The notes beneath the pieces are model-generated. The model ran no database searches. It was not told the DNA's origin and saw nothing but the letters and a program-made list of their open reading frames with translations. DNA of 64,000 bases. Origin: Streptomyces sp. B1I3. GTDB lineage: Bacteria > Actinomycetota > Actinomycetes > Streptomycetales > Streptomycetaceae. Positions 26,340-35,916 of this stretch are shown here, one piece after another (position 1 is the first letter of the stretch; each line of letters opens with the position of its first letter). The translations under genes and the position numbers were made by a program. The stretch is from positions 6,904,501-6,968,500 of the forward strand of contig NZ_JAUSYD010000001.1 of assembly GCF_030816615.1 (NCBI RefSeq), written 5' to 3'.

Positions 26340-26375
26340 GGGTTCATCTCCCCGTGGAGGCGGGGAGATGAACCC
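26340..26375. terminator. Strong bidirectional terminator
   Basis: GGGTTCATCTCCCC and GGGGAGATGAACCC form a perfect 14-bp stem with an 8-base loop. It ends 16 bases from the stop of the minus-strand endonuclease gene and also closes the plus-strand side. Confidence 0.85.
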
Positions 26376-26390
26376 ACCTTCCGGGGCGCT

Positions 26391-27197
26391 CTACCAGATC
26401 GCCTCGACCCACTCCGGGTGGTCGATGAAGGGGTTGCGGTTCTTCTGGTAGGTGTCGAAGATGACCTGGTTGCGCTTCTCCTCGAACGCGCTCGGCGGAT
26501 CCTGCTCGTTCCACTGCTTCAGCACGGAGAGGCGGCCGTGGTACGGGACACTGCCGTTGGAGACCGAATCGTTGGGCTCCAGATCGGCCCAGGCGTCGTC
26601 CCCCTCGTAGCGGACGGCCATGTAGAGGATCATGCGGGCCACATCTCCCTTGTCCGCGTTGCGCGGCTCGAAGGAGTTGGAGTCCGTATAGCTGCCGGCC
26701 GCGCCGCTGACCGCGCTGCCGCCGTAGTCGAAGTCCTTGTTGGCGCGGATGCTGTTGACCTGTACGTCCGCGGGACGCAGGTGGTGGAGGTCGGTGCCCG
26801 GGCCGGACGAGGTGCCGAAGTTGCCGTGCGACTGCGCCCACACGTGCTCACGGTTCCAGTCGCCGACGTCGCCGCCGTTGAGGGCCTTGCTGCGCGAGAC
26901 CCCGCTGTACAGAAGGATCACGTTGCCGCTGTTGTTCGGGTCCTGGTCGGTGACCTTGAGCGCGTTCCAGACCGCGTCGTACGAGATCTTGGTCTGGGGG
27001 CTGATGATCGTGTGCAGCGAGGACTTCAGGCTCGTGCCCGTCTTGCCGATCGCGTTCTTGTAGTACGTGCTGTCGTACGCGGTGGTCGTGGCGCTCGCGG
27101 GACTCGCGGCGACCGTCGGAAGGGTCAGGCCGATCAGGACGGTGGATATGGCTGCCGCCGCCACCTTCCATCTGCCTATCTGCGCAACGGACATGGG
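26391..27197 (-). CDS. Secreted endonuclease I (NucM/EndA family)
   Basis: A 268-aa extracellular nuclease that would degrade DNA non-specifically for nutrition or during development. A signal peptide (GRWKVAAAAISTVLIGLTLP...ASPASA) occupies the first 30 or so residues from the ATG at 27,197; an ATG eight codons earlier is possible. The family core NREHVWAQSH, then GTDLHHLRPADVQVNSIRANKD, carries the metal-binding histidines and asparagine of the beta-beta-alpha-metal fold. Length is typical. It has its own terminator and a long upstream region, so it is probably monocistronic. Confidence 0.9.
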   Translation of the reverse strand, partial: PMSVAQIGRWKVAAAAISTVLIGLTLPTVAASPASATTTAYDSTYYKNAIGKTGTSLKSSLHTIISPQTKISYDAVWNALKVTDQDPNNSGNVILLYSGVSRSKALNGGDVGDWNREHVWAQSHGNFGTSSGPGTDLHHLRPADVQVNSIRANKDFDYGGSAVSGAAGSYTDSNSFEPRNADKGDVARMILYMAVRYEGDDAWADLEPNDSVSNGSVPYHGRLSVLKQWNEQDPPSAFEEKRNQVIFDTYQKNRNPFIDHPEWVEAIW

Positions 27198-27221
27198 GGT
27201 GCCCTTTCCCGGGGACGGCAC

Positions 27222-27601
27222 GCGTTGGAATGCGGTGCCACCTCAACGGCGCCTCGTTCTACGCGTGTTGACTTTTTGTAACGGGGAGCATGGCACGGAG
27301 CGGCGCCCCGTCACGTAACCGGGAGGAGGCGTTTCCGTGACGTTCTCGCATACGTCGGAACTGTGGAGGTCTTCGGACCGAACTACGAGCGCCGCGTGGG
27401 TCCTGGCGACCACTGGCTCGGATCGGCGAGCAGGATTCAGGGAGCCCACTAGCCCACTACGGCGGCCGCACCTGCTGACCCCGGGCTCGGCTGGATGTGG
27501 CCGATCGTCGTCGGCCTGCCATCCGGCCGAGCACTTCATCCTGAAACAATCAGCTATTCAGCAGCGGCTTCGTTCCGTTTCGGAGGGTGCGAGGAGGCAC
27601 G
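27222..27601. other. Intergenic region upstream of the endonuclease gene
   Basis: About 380 bases between a minus-strand start and a plus-strand small gene. It must hold their promoters, but no distinct boxes, hairpins or coding signal stand out. Confidence 0.4.
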
Positions 27602-27730
27602 GTGATCAAAGCCGGGGACACCCCGGAGCGCGTGGCGCCGGCCAGGGCCTCGGCACTCCGCGCCGCGCGCGGCTGGCTGACCCGCCGTGGCGCCGACGGT
27701 GAGTTTCGTCCCACCCGGTACGCCGGTTGA
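27602..27730 (+). CDS. Small basic protein, 42 aa
   Basis: A GTG start with GAGGAGG about six bases upstream opens a 43-codon frame encoding an arginine/alanine-rich peptide (VAPARASALRAARGWLTRRG), ending RPTRYAG. Codon positions keep the strong third-position GC of real genes. The last codons form the left arm of a 15-bp hairpin. Function unknown. Confidence 0.5.
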   Translation: MIKAGDTPERVAPARASALRAARGWLTRRGADGEFRPTRYAG

Positions 27731-27752
27731 CGGACATCGTCAACCGGCGTAC
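27718..27752. terminator. 15-bp hairpin terminator (overlaps a small gene end)
   Basis: GTACGCCGGTTGACG (27,718-27,732) and CGTCAACCGGCGTAC (27,738-27,752) are perfect inverted repeats around GACAT. It serves the small plus-strand gene directly and could also end minus-strand transcripts of the permease, whose stop is about 110 bases away. Confidence 0.8.
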
Positions 27753-27859
27753 CCGGGGCCAGCCGGTCAGTGGGGCTGAGGGGGTGATGTCGAAATTCGA
27801 CATCGGCGGCCTGCCGACCGGGCGTGCGCCCTTACGGCGCGAGCCGCGCTATGGGCGGA

Positions 27860-29323
27860 TCACTTCTCCACGGAGGCCAGACGGGAACGACGTATGCCGT
27901 ACACGGCGTAGAACACGAGGCCGACAGCCATCCAGGCACCGAACACGATCCAGGTGTCCACGTCGAGGGTGTACATGCTGTAGCCGCAGAAGACGAAGCC
28001 CAGAACGGGGAAGAGCGGGCCGAAGGGCACCTTGAACGTGCGGTCCATCTCGGGCCGGTTGTGGCGCAGCACGACCACTGCGATGTTGACCAGGGCGAAC
28101 GCGAAGAGCGTACCGATGCTGGTCGCGCTGACGAGCTTGCCGAGCGGGATGGCCGCCGCGAGGACACCGCAGAAGAGCGAGACGATCACCGTGTTGACAC
28201 GAGGCGTTCCGGACTTGGGGTGCACCTTGCCGAAGACCTTGGGTACGAGGCCGTCGCGGGACATCGCGAAGAGGATGCGGGTCTGGCCGTAGAGCACCGT
28301 CAGGACCACGCTCGCGATGGAGATGACCGCGCCGCCCGCGAGCAGGGTGCCCCAGAAGCCCTGTCCGGTGACATCGTTCATGATCGCGGTCAGGGTCGCC
28401 TCGGAGCCCGCGAACTTCCTCCAGTCCCACGCGCCGACCGCCACGGCGGCGACGAGCACGTACAGCACGGTGACGATGACCAGGGAGAGCATGATCGCTC
28501 GCGGAAGGTCGCGCTTGGGGTTCTTGGCCTCCTCGCCGGCGGTGGAGGCGGCGTCGAATCCGATGTAGGAGAAGAAGAGGATGGCGCCCGCGGCGCCCAC
28601 GCTTCCGATACCGAGCGGCATGAAGTCGCTGTAGTTGCCCGACTTGAAGCCCATGAAGCCGATCGCGCAGAAGAGGACGAGCGAGGCGATCTTAACGAGG
28701 ACCATGATCGTGTTGGCGCGAGCGGACTCCTTGGCCCCGCCCAGCAGGAACATCATGGCGAGCACGACGACGATCAGAGCGGGGAGGTTGAATATGCCGC
28801 CGTCGCCGGGGGGTGCGCTGAGCGCCGTGGGAAGGGTGACGCCGAGGGTTCCGTCGAGCAGTTGGTTGAGGTAGTCACCCCAGCCGACCGCGACGGCCGC
28901 GACGGACACGCCGTACTCCAGGAGCAGACACCAGCCGCAGACCCATGCGACGAGTTCACCCATCGTTGCGTAAGCATACGAGTAGGAGGAGCCGGCCACT
29001 GGAATGGTGCCGGCGAGTTCGGCGTACGAGAGGGCCGAGAAGAGCGCCGTGAGTCCGGCGAACACGAAGGCGAGCGTGACGGCAGGGCCGGCCTTGGGAA
29101 CGGATTCGCCGAGGACCACGAAAATTCCGGTGCCGAGCGTGGCACCGATGCTGATCATGGTCAGCTGCCACATGGAGAGCGAGCGGCGGAGGCTGCCGCC
29201 CTCACCCTGTCCACCCTCGGCGACCAGGCGTTCTACCGGCTTGCGCCGGGTGAGGGCGGAGAGCACGGATGACTTCGGCGTGGGGGCCGTCGTATCGGGC
29301 GCGACTGTGCCTTGGTCCAGCAC
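27860..29323 (-). CDS. APC-superfamily amino-acid permease (cationic amino-acid transporter type)
   Basis: A 487-aa membrane transporter with about 12 hydrophobic segments. The first helix carries the substrate/ion site ISIGATLGTGIFVVLG. AGSSYSYAYATMGELVAWVCGWCLLLEYG in helix 3 and FFSYIGFDAASTAGEEAKNPKRDLP in helix 6 and the loop after it are the usual APC/CAT signatures. It would import a basic or neutral amino acid by proton or sodium symport. No signal peptide; cytoplasmic N-terminus of about 45 residues. Single gene, no substrate-specific neighbours. Confidence 0.92.
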   Translation of the reverse strand: MLDQGTVAPDTTAPTPKSSVLSALTRRKPVERLVAEGGQGEGGSLRRSLSMWQLTMISIGATLGTGIFVVLGESVPKAGPAVTLAFVFAGLTALFSALSYAELAGTIPVAGSSYSYAYATMGELVAWVCGWCLLLEYGVSVAAVAVGWGDYLNQLLDGTLGVTLPTALSAPPGDGGIFNLPALIVVVLAMMFLLGGAKESARANTIMVLVKIASLVLFCAIGFMGFKSGNYSDFMPLGIGSVGAAGAILFFSYIGFDAASTAGEEAKNPKRDLPRAIMLSLVIVTVLYVLVAAVAVGAWDWRKFAGSEATLTAIMNDVTGQGFWGTLLAGGAVISIASVVLTVLYGQTRILFAMSRDGLVPKVFGKVHPKSGTPRVNTVIVSLFCGVLAAAIPLGKLVSATSIGTLFAFALVNIAVVVLRHNRPEMDRTFKVPFGPLFPVLGFVFCGYSMYTLDVDTWIVFGAWMAVGLVFYAVYGIRRSRLASVEK

Positions 29324-29764
29324 TGGGGGGCTCCTTCATCGCTGCGGGTCAGTGGACGGGACCTGCGGCGGTGACACGGGCGTCACGAAAGAGACCCGAG
29401 GGGGATGGGGAACCGCTGAGCAGACGGTCGCCGCCACTCCTGGTACGAGGCATGAGCCTAAGCCCCGGAGTTCGCGCCAGTAATGCAGGGTTGTTGCGCA
29501 TCGGCGGATGATCATTGCGCATTTCCGTTACAGGCGGGGAAACATTGTCCCGCACCGCATGAAACGACACATTGGGGTGTCCGGGGTGTACGGGCTCCGC
29601 ACGCGGGTAGGCGCTCCTCGCGCCGGCTGACCCACTCGGTGGGTCAGCCGGCGCCGTCACGGTCGGAGGCGTCCATGAGCCGGCCGCCCCCTGGGCGCTT
29701 GACGTGCGGCCCGGTCCGAGATCGGAACCCCCAGCGATCCCGGCCGCCCGGCGTTGCTGGAGTC
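29324..29764. other. Upstream region of the permease, no gene seen
   Basis: Presumably carries the permease promoter. No convincing reading frame or hairpin noted. Confidence 0.4.
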
Positions 29765-29985
29765 CCGGGCCGTTGTACGCGCCCCGGTGCGGCTTCGTGG
29801 TGGTGGACACCGGGTTCGCCCAGTAGTCGCGGCCTCCGTGGCCGCTGATCACGGAGCCGTTGTTCAGGGCGGGGGACGTGGTTCGCAGCTTGTGACCGTC
29901 GACGGACTGGATCGTGTCGCCGCCGGTGCCGGGGTTCACGAAGTGCGGGTCGCCGACGATCCCGTTTCCGTGACAGCGCGCGACA
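29765..29985 (-). pseudogene. C-terminal fragment of a right-handed beta-helix protein
   Basis: The minus frame reads IVGDPHFVNPGTGGDTIQSV, then LRTTSPALNNGSVISGHGGRDYWANP and HRGAYNGPGL. This is the conserved end of secreted right-handed parallel beta-helix (pectate-lyase-like) proteins of streptomycetes. No N-terminal part, signal peptide or start is present upstream (the next 50 bases are the promoter side of a small plus-strand gene), so this is a remnant. Confidence 0.65.
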
Positions 29986-30038
29986 TACAGGCGGTGGCCC
30001 CGGGTAGGCGGACGGTACACAGTTCGCAGGAGGAACCC

Positions 30039-30185
30039 ATGTCCGGATTGGTTACGCGCATCAAGCAGTTCTCCCGCACCCCGCAGGGACGCCGAGCGAT
30101 CGCGAGCGCCCGCCGCGCCGCCGCCGACCCGCGTAAGCGCTCCCAGGCCCGCGGTCTCATCGGTCGGTTGCGCGGGCGCCGGTGA
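30039..30185 (+). CDS. Small basic protein, 48 aa
   Basis: ATG with a perfect AGGAGG six bases upstream. The product is highly basic (TRIKQFSRTPQGRRAIASAR, then RRAAADPRKRSQARGLIGRL). Similar short arginine-rich proteins are common in streptomycetes, so it is likely real; its role is unknown but nucleic-acid binding would suit the charge. The next gene starts 27 bases later and may be co-transcribed. Confidence 0.72.
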   Translation: MSGLVTRIKQFSRTPQGRRAIASARRAAADPRKRSQARGLIGRLRGRR

Positions 30186-30211
30186 CGGGGGGCGATCGGG
30201 AGGGCAGGCGG

Positions 30212-30619
30212 ATGGCCAAGGGAGGTCTGACACGCTGGGAACGGGTGCTGGAGCGCTGGGAAAGCGCTCTGGTCCCCAGGACCCACCACGATGAGCCCGT
30301 CGAACTCCTCGACGCGCTGCGGCGAGAGTGTGATTCCCGGGCCGTCGTGTGCAGTGAGAGCAGAGTGGTCGTGCCCAACGCCTACGAGGTGGAACTGGAC
30401 GCCCGCGTGCACGAGGAGTTGGTGCGGCAGACCGGCGGCGACGTGGGAGAGGCGCTGACCGACGACCTGGCACGGCACGGCGAGCGCATGGGATACGAGT
30501 GGGTGGGGCCGCTCACCCTGCGCGTCAGTCCCACCGATCGCCCGTCCGGTGATCCCTACCGGGTGAGCAGTGCCCCCATGCCGCACGTGCGTGCGGACGC
30601 CTTCCCGGCGGAAGGTTGA
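30212..30619 (+). CDS. DUF3662 / FhaA N-terminal domain protein (no FHA domain)
   Basis: A 135-aa protein matching the DUF3662 domain that normally forms the first part of FhaA, a partner of cell-division and peptidoglycan kinases in Actinobacteria. Marks are TRWERVLERWESAL at the start, SRVVVPNAYEVELDARVHEEL in the middle, and YEWVGPLTLRVS near the end. FhaA itself continues with a linker and an FHA phosphothreonine-binding domain; here the chain stops after DUF3662. It is a stand-alone paralogue, not the fhaA gene of the pkn cluster. Confidence 0.78.
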   Translation: MAKGGLTRWERVLERWESALVPRTHHDEPVELLDALRRECDSRAVVCSESRVVVPNAYEVELDARVHEELVRQTGGDVGEALTDDLARHGERMGYEWVGPLTLRVSPTDRPSGDPYRVSSAPMPHVRADAFPAEG

Positions 30620-30840
30620 TCCTCGCGGTGGGTCCGGCCGGTACCCGGTGGATGGGCCGAGGCCCTCGCCATGGCGCCGCGGTGCCGCAGGTCCCTGCGC
30701 AGGGCCGCGTGTACACGGGGTGCCGGTAAGAATGCTGTCACCAGCCGCAAACGGCGGTGCTCTTTGGAGGGCGTCACCCGTGTGGGTGAGTCCTGGGCTG
30801 TACGGCTGCGGTGGGTGAAGCTCTGCGGGGACGATCGTCG

Positions 30841-33800
30841 ATCGTGGCCCGTACTCCGCTGGACCTGGATGAACCCGTCGAGCACTGGACGCTACTGAAA
30901 GACGAGCAGGCGCTCGTGTCCGGCAAGCGTGGTGCGACGCGACTGGGCTTCGCGGTACTGCTGAAGTTCTGCACGCAGTACGGCCGGTTTCCCCGGAATC
31001 GGGTATAGCTGCCTGGTGAGGGCGTGGAGTTCGTGGCCCGGCAGGTACAGGTTCCCGCCTCGGAGCTGGGTTTCTACGACTGGACGGGCCGCACGGTCGA
31101 GTACCACCGTGCGCAGGTCCGGGAGCACCTCGGCTTCGGTGAGTGCAGCGTCGCGGACGCGGAGAAGCTGACGGCGTATCTGGCCGGGCACGTTGCGCAC
31201 AGGGAACGCAGGCCCGAGCAGGTCCGGGTGGAACTGCTGGCGCGCTGCCGCACTGAGAGTATCGAGCCGCCCACGGCGGGCCGGTGTGACCGGATCGTGG
31301 CGGCTGCTCTGCGGGCGGCCGAGGAGTCGCTGACGGCCCTGATCTCCTCACGGCTGACCGTGGAGAGTATCGAGCGGATCGTGGCTCTGGTGGCCGGCGC
31401 CGACCAGGACGACGCCGGACCCGCGGGCGGCGGCGCGGAGGGCGAGGACGCGCCGCCGGTACTGGCGAAGGTCAAGGAAGCGCCGGGCAACGTGAGCCTG
31501 GAGACGATGCTCACCGAGATTGACAAGCTCCTGGCGGTGCGGGCGATCGGTCTGCCACGGGATCTGTTCGTCGACGTCGCGCCGAAGGTTGTGGCCGGCT
31601 GGCGGGCGCGGGCCGCGGTGGAGTCGCCTTCCCATCTGCGGACGCACCCGGTGCCGCTGCGGGTGACCTTGCTGGCCGCCTTGCTGCACGAGCGGGAGCG
31701 GGAGCGGGAGATCACGGACACGCTGGTGAAGCTGCTGATCTCCACGGTGCACCGGATCGGGGCGCGGGCGGAGAAGAAGGTCACCGAGCAGCTCATCAAC
31801 GCGTTCAAGAAGGTGTCGGGCAAGGGGAACATCCTCTTGAAGCTCGCCGAAGCGTCGCTCGGCGCCCCGGAGCGGGCGGTCCGTCAGGTCATGTTCCCGG
31901 CGGTGTCCGGGGGTGAGGCGACGCTGCGGGAGCTGGTGCACGAGTTCAAGACCCGGGGGCCGGTCTACCGGCGCACGGTGCAGACCACGCTGAAGGCGTC
32001 GTACACCAACCACTGCCGGCGCGGGCTGAGCAGGCTGCTGGACGTGCTGGAGTTCCGTTCCTCCGACCATGCTCACCGGCCGGTGATCGAGGCCCTGGCG
32101 CTGGTGGCGCGGTACGCGAACGCGGGAACACGACCTACTACCCGCTGGGTGAGACGGTGCCCGTCCACAAGGCTATGGGCGGGGACTGGGCGGAGGTCGT
32201 GCACCGCGCCGACAAGCGCCGTCGGCGCCGGGTGGTGCGCATGGTCTACGAGGTCGTCGCCTTCCAGGCCCTGCGCGATCAGCTCAAGTTCAAGCAGATC
32301 TGAGTGGTCGGCGCCGACGAGTGGCGCAACCCGGACGAGGACCTGCCACAGGACTTCGAGGCCCGGCGGGAGGAGAAATACCGGGAGCTGCGCAAGCCGC
32401 TGGACGCCGCCGTGTTCATCGGCGAGCTGCGCGGGCAGATGACGGCCGAGCTGACCCTGTCAACGACAAGATGCCGAAGCTGTCCTGGCTGGACATCGCC
32501 GAGCGGAAGTCCGGGGCAATCCGGCTGACGGCGGCCGAGGCCCAGCCCGAGCCGCGCAACCTGCGCAGGGTCAAGGCCGGGGTACAGAGGCGTTGGGGCA
32601 TCGTGCCGCTGGTCGACATGCTGAAGGAAGCGGTGCTGCGGACCGGCTGCCTGGACGCGGTCACCTCCGTCTCCGGTGGCGGCAGCCTCTCGCCGGAGGT
32701 GCTGGCGGAACGCCTGCTGCTGGTGATCTACGCGTACGGCACGAACACCGGGATCAAGGCCGTGGCGTCCGGCGGCCACGGCCACACCGAGGACGAACTC
32801 CGCTACGTACGCCGCCGCTACCTGTCCGCCGAGGCCGCCCGTGCCGTCGCCGTCCAGATCGCGAACGCCACCTTCGCCGCCCGCAGTACCGAGTTGTGGG
32901 GTCAGGGCTCGACCGCGGTCGCCTCCGACTCCACACACGTGCGCGCCTACGACCAGTACCTCTTCGCCGAGTGGCACTCGCGCTACGGCGGCCGCGGGGT
33001 GCTCATCTACTGGCATGTGGAGAAGAAGTCCCTGGCCATCCACTCCCAGCTGATCAACTGCACCGCCTCCGAGGTGGCCGCGGTGATCGAGGGCGCCATG
33101 CGGCACGGCACCACCATGGGCGTCGAGGCGAACTACACGGACTCGCACGGCCAGTCGGAAATCGGCTTTGGCATCACGAGGCTGCTGAACTTCGACCTGC
33201 TGCCCAGGATCAAGCGGATCAACAAGGTGAAGCCGTACCGGCCGGTGGCCGGCGAACCGGACGCCTACCCGCAGTTGGCCCCTGCGCTGACCCGCCCGAT
33301 CCGCTGGGAACTCATCGCTCAGCAGTACGACCAGATGGTCAAGTACGCCACGGCGATCCGTACCCGCACCGCGTCCACCGAGGCGATCTTGCGGCGCTTC
33401 ACCCGCAACGCCTCCCACCCCACCTACGCGGCGATGCTGGAGGTCGGTCGCGCCCAGAAGACCATCTTCGTGGCCCGCTACCTGCGGCTGCGCGATCTCC
33501 AGCGGGAGATCGAGGAGGGCCTGAACGTGATGGAGTCCTCCAACGGCGTGAACTCCGTGATCGCCTACGGCAAGGGCGGGGAGATCGCCTCGAACCGGCG
33601 CGACGAGCAGGAGATGTTCGTGCTGTGCCTGCGGATTCTGCAATCGGCCCTGGTGTACGTGAACACCCTGATGCTCCAGGACGTCCTTGGCGAACCCGAG
33701 TGGGCCGACCTCCTCACGCGCGCCGACCGGCGCGGGCTGACCCCGCTTTTCTGTTCCCATGTCCGTCCGTACGGAGAGGTCAATCTCGACATGGACGCCC

Positions 33801-33883
33801 GCCTCAACCTCACCGCGGTCACGGTGCCTGGCCCCCGTACGGCGGGCGATGATGAACCGGCCAACGAGCCTATGGACGCGTGA
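30841..33883 (+). pseudogene. Tn3-family transposase, broken
   Basis: Nearly full-length Tn3 TnpA, but interrupted. The N-terminal domain (DEPVEHWTLLKDEQ, KRGATRLGFAVLLKFC) is cut by an in-frame TAG at 31,006-31,008. A frameshift occurs near 32,125 (continuing TTYYPLGETVPVHKAMGGDW), an in-frame TGA at 32,301-32,303, and another frameshift near 32,460. From 32,471 the catalytic region runs uninterrupted (VASDSTHVRAYDQYLFAEWH; HGQSEIGFGITRLLNFDLLP; ESSNGVNSVIAYGKGGEIAS). It cannot make a complete enzyme. Terminal 38-bp repeats were not identified. Confidence 0.88.
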
Positions 33884-33956
33884 GCCGGTCCAGTCCCGTC
33901 ACCGCGCGCACGACGGGCAGCCGTAACCGGCGGGACTGGCCAACCCTTGAATCGGA

Positions 33957-33998
33957 ACAGCCGGGCGGCATGCCCTCCTGGGCACGCCGCCCGGCTGT
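33957..33998. terminator. Strong hairpin terminator between tnpA and the oxidoreductase gene
   Basis: ACAGCCGGGCGGC and GCCGCCCGGCTGT form a perfect 13-bp outer stem. TGCCC/GGGCA continues it inside with a TCCT loop. It ends six bases from the oxidoreductase stop and serves transcripts from both sides. Confidence 0.85.
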
Positions 33999-34004
33999 GG
34001 TCAG

Positions 34005-34931
34005 TCAGTAGGCCGCCGCCGGCTCTACATCCAGGACCGCCTTGCCCGCGATTCGCCGGTCCAGCAGCGCTTGGGCGGCCTCGGCGACACGGTCCCAGGA
34101 ACCGCGCCAGTCGACCTCTGGGGAGAGCCTCCCCGCTGCCACGAACTCCAGCAGGGTTGCCAGGTCCGGGCCGACCTCGTGGACGTCGCCGAACGTGTTC
34201 ATTGTCTTGGACGGCCCCGCGGAGTACAGCGAGTACGGCGCGAACACCGCCGGTTCGTCGGAAGCCCAGCCAATGTTCTGCACACCTCCGCCCGGGGCGA
34301 GGAGTTCCCAGGCTGCGGCCAGCTGTTGGCCGCCGACATTGTCGAGGATGAGGTCCACCGGCTGGTCGATGCCTTCCAGGCCAACCACCACTTGGTGGGC
34401 GCCCAGCTTGGCCAAGCCAGCGGCACGCGTCGACGACCCCACCGAGGCGATCACATGGGCACCCCCCAGGGCAGCGAGCTGGACCGCGTAGCGGCCGACG
34501 CCGCCGGCCGCGCCGGTGATCAGTACTCGTCGGCCCAAGATGGAGCGGGAGCGCAGCGTGCGTAGCGCAGTGATGCCGGCCATCGGCAGCGCGGCGGCGT
34601 CAGCGAGGTCGACCTGGGCGGGAACCTCGGCCACCGCAGTGGTGTCCACGACCATCCGCTGGGCCCACGCGCCGGCTCCGAACGCCGTGACCCTGGCTCC
34701 TACGGACGGTCCGGTGCCGTCCGTCGCGGCACGTACGACGACACCGGCGGCGTCGTAGCCGTGAACGGTCCCGGCCGGAAGTCGCCCCGCGAACGCCACC
34801 TCGCCGCGGTTGAGTGAGATGTGCTGGACATCGACCACCAGCTGATGCGGTGCTGCCTGGGGTTCTGCGGCCGGCCCAAGACGCAGGGATCCGGGAGCGT
34901 CGGGATCGACGACGAGGGCGTGCATGACCAT
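34005..34931 (-). CDS. Zinc-binding-type quinone/NADPH oxidoreductase (MDR family)
   Basis: A 308-aa medium-chain dehydrogenase/reductase without structural-zinc cysteines, i.e. a quinone-oxidoreductase type. GYDAAGVVV marks the catalytic domain. The Rossmann motif GRRVLITGAAGGVGRYAVQLAAL is in the middle, followed by LGAHQVVVGLEGIDQPVDLILDNVGG. A GGAGG box sits just upstream of the ATG at 34,931 (a second ATG at 34,925 is nearly as good). It is divergent from a TetR gene; two palindromes in the gap indicate control by that repressor. Substrate unknown, perhaps an electrophile or quinone. Confidence 0.88.
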   Translation of the reverse strand: MVMHALVVDPDAPGSLRLGPAAEPQAAPHQLVVDVQHISLNRGEVAFAGRLPAGTVHGYDAAGVVVRAATDGTGPSVGARVTAFGAGAWAQRMVVDTTAVAEVPAQVDLADAAALPMAGITALRTLRSRSILGRRVLITGAAGGVGRYAVQLAALGGAHVIASVGSSTRAAGLAKLGAHQVVVGLEGIDQPVDLILDNVGGQQLAAAWELLAPGGGVQNIGWASDEPAVFAPYSLYSAGPSKTMNTFGDVHEVGPDLATLLEFVAAGRLSPEVDWRGSWDRVAEAAQALLDRRIAGKAVLDVEPAAAY

Positions 34932-34958
34932 GAGGCCTCCCTGTAGACGTGCATTATG

Positions 34959-35009
34959 CGGACCGTCAGTCCGTTTAATTGTCACGGTAGTATGCGGACT
35001 AACAGTCCG
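34959..35009. promoter_or_regulatory. Paired TetR-type operators
   Basis: CGGAC-N5-GTCCG occurs twice: 34,959-34,973 and 34,995-35,009, with centres 36 bases apart. The repeats share flanks (ATG before, T-TA after). They cover the 100-base gap between divergent oxidoreductase and TetR starts, as expected for an autoregulated repressor. Confidence 0.8.
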
Positions 35010-35027
35010 TCTAGCTGAGGGGTGCCG

Positions 35028-35603
35028 ATGCCTGAACAGCGGGCCGAACGCGCTGACGCGGTCCGTAACCGTCGCGCGGTGCTACGCGCGACTGAGCAAC
35101 TCTTGACCGAAGGCGGCGGGGACCATGTGTCTCTCGACCGTGTTGCCGCCCTTGCCGGAGTTGGGAAAGGCACCGTCTTCCGGCGCTTCGGCAACCGCGC
35201 CGGACTGCTGCAGGCGCTGCTGGAGGAGAGGTCCCGGGAACTGCGCGACGCGGTCGGGAACGGGCCCCCACCCCTGGGGCCCGGAGCGCCCACATCGGAG
35301 CGACTGCTCGCCTTCCTGGATAGGCTCGGTGCGATCGCCGAAGGCAACGCCACCTTGCTGTCCGCGCACGGGCAAGCCTGCGCGGAGGACAAGTACGACG
35401 ATCCCAGCTACCAGCTCTGGTACCGCCATCTGAGCACCTTGTTCGCCGACGGAACTCCAGATCTCGACGCCGGCTTCCTGGCCCACGCCGTACTCGCAGT
35501 CTTCGACGGCGACCTGATCCGCCGCATGACACCGCCTGACGACCCTCGCCGCTTCACCCGTTCCGTCCAGCAGATGGCCATGGCGCTCCTCCGCCGCGAC
35601 TGA
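35028..35603 (+). CDS. TetR-family transcriptional regulator
   Basis: A 191-aa TetR repressor. The N-terminal HTH runs RAVLRATEQLLTEGGGDHVSLDRVAALAGVGKGTVFRRFGNRAGLLQALLEER. The C-terminal ligand domain ends DPRRFTRSVQQMAMALLRRD. The ATG at 35,028 follows GAGGGG; a GTG two codons earlier is possible. It probably represses itself and the divergent oxidoreductase through the CGGAC-N5-GTCCG sites and releases on binding a small electrophile-like ligand. Confidence 0.9.
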   Translation: MPEQRAERADAVRNRRAVLRATEQLLTEGGGDHVSLDRVAALAGVGKGTVFRRFGNRAGLLQALLEERSRELRDAVGNGPPPLGPGAPTSERLLAFLDRLGAIAEGNATLLSAHGQACAEDKYDDPSYQLWYRHLSTLFADGTPDLDAGFLAHAVLAVFDGDLIRRMTPPDDPRRFTRSVQQMAMALLRRD

Positions 35604-35617
35604 TCGTCGGAGTGTCC

Positions 35618-35700
35618 AGCTATCGCAAGCGCGGCGTCGGCTTCACCTCGCTGCACGAGGCGCTCGACACGACCACGCCCGGTGGGCGCATGGTCTTTAA
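35618..35700 (+). pseudogene. Resolvase (Tn3 TnpR-type) fragment
   Basis: The plus frame reads YRKRGVGFTSLHEALDTTTPGGRMVF, a well-conserved piece of serine resolvases. Nothing upstream or downstream continues the family, so only some 27 codons remain. Same strand as the broken Tn3 transposase 1.7 kb away. The remainder up to 35,916 shows no gene. Confidence 0.7.
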
Positions 35701-35916
35701 CGCAAACAGCCCTGGACCAACGTGATCACCAACGCCCTGGCACGGCTCGAAGCTCTACCTGACCCAGGCTGACCAGCACGTTCGCGTCCCTTCGAGCAAC
35801 ACCACCCCGACCGGAGCCGTGGAACCCGGCGCCCACCCGACGCGACAGCCGGGCCCTCCGCCTGCCAGCCACCAGGAACAGATGTACTCGGCCGGATACG
35901 TGAAGGGGTGGTGACG

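Noticed and set aside
29349..30473. 374-aa minus frame over the small basic gene and DUF3662 gene
   Set aside because: Only its middle part (29,765-29,985) resembles a known family, as a fragment. The rest is a shadow.
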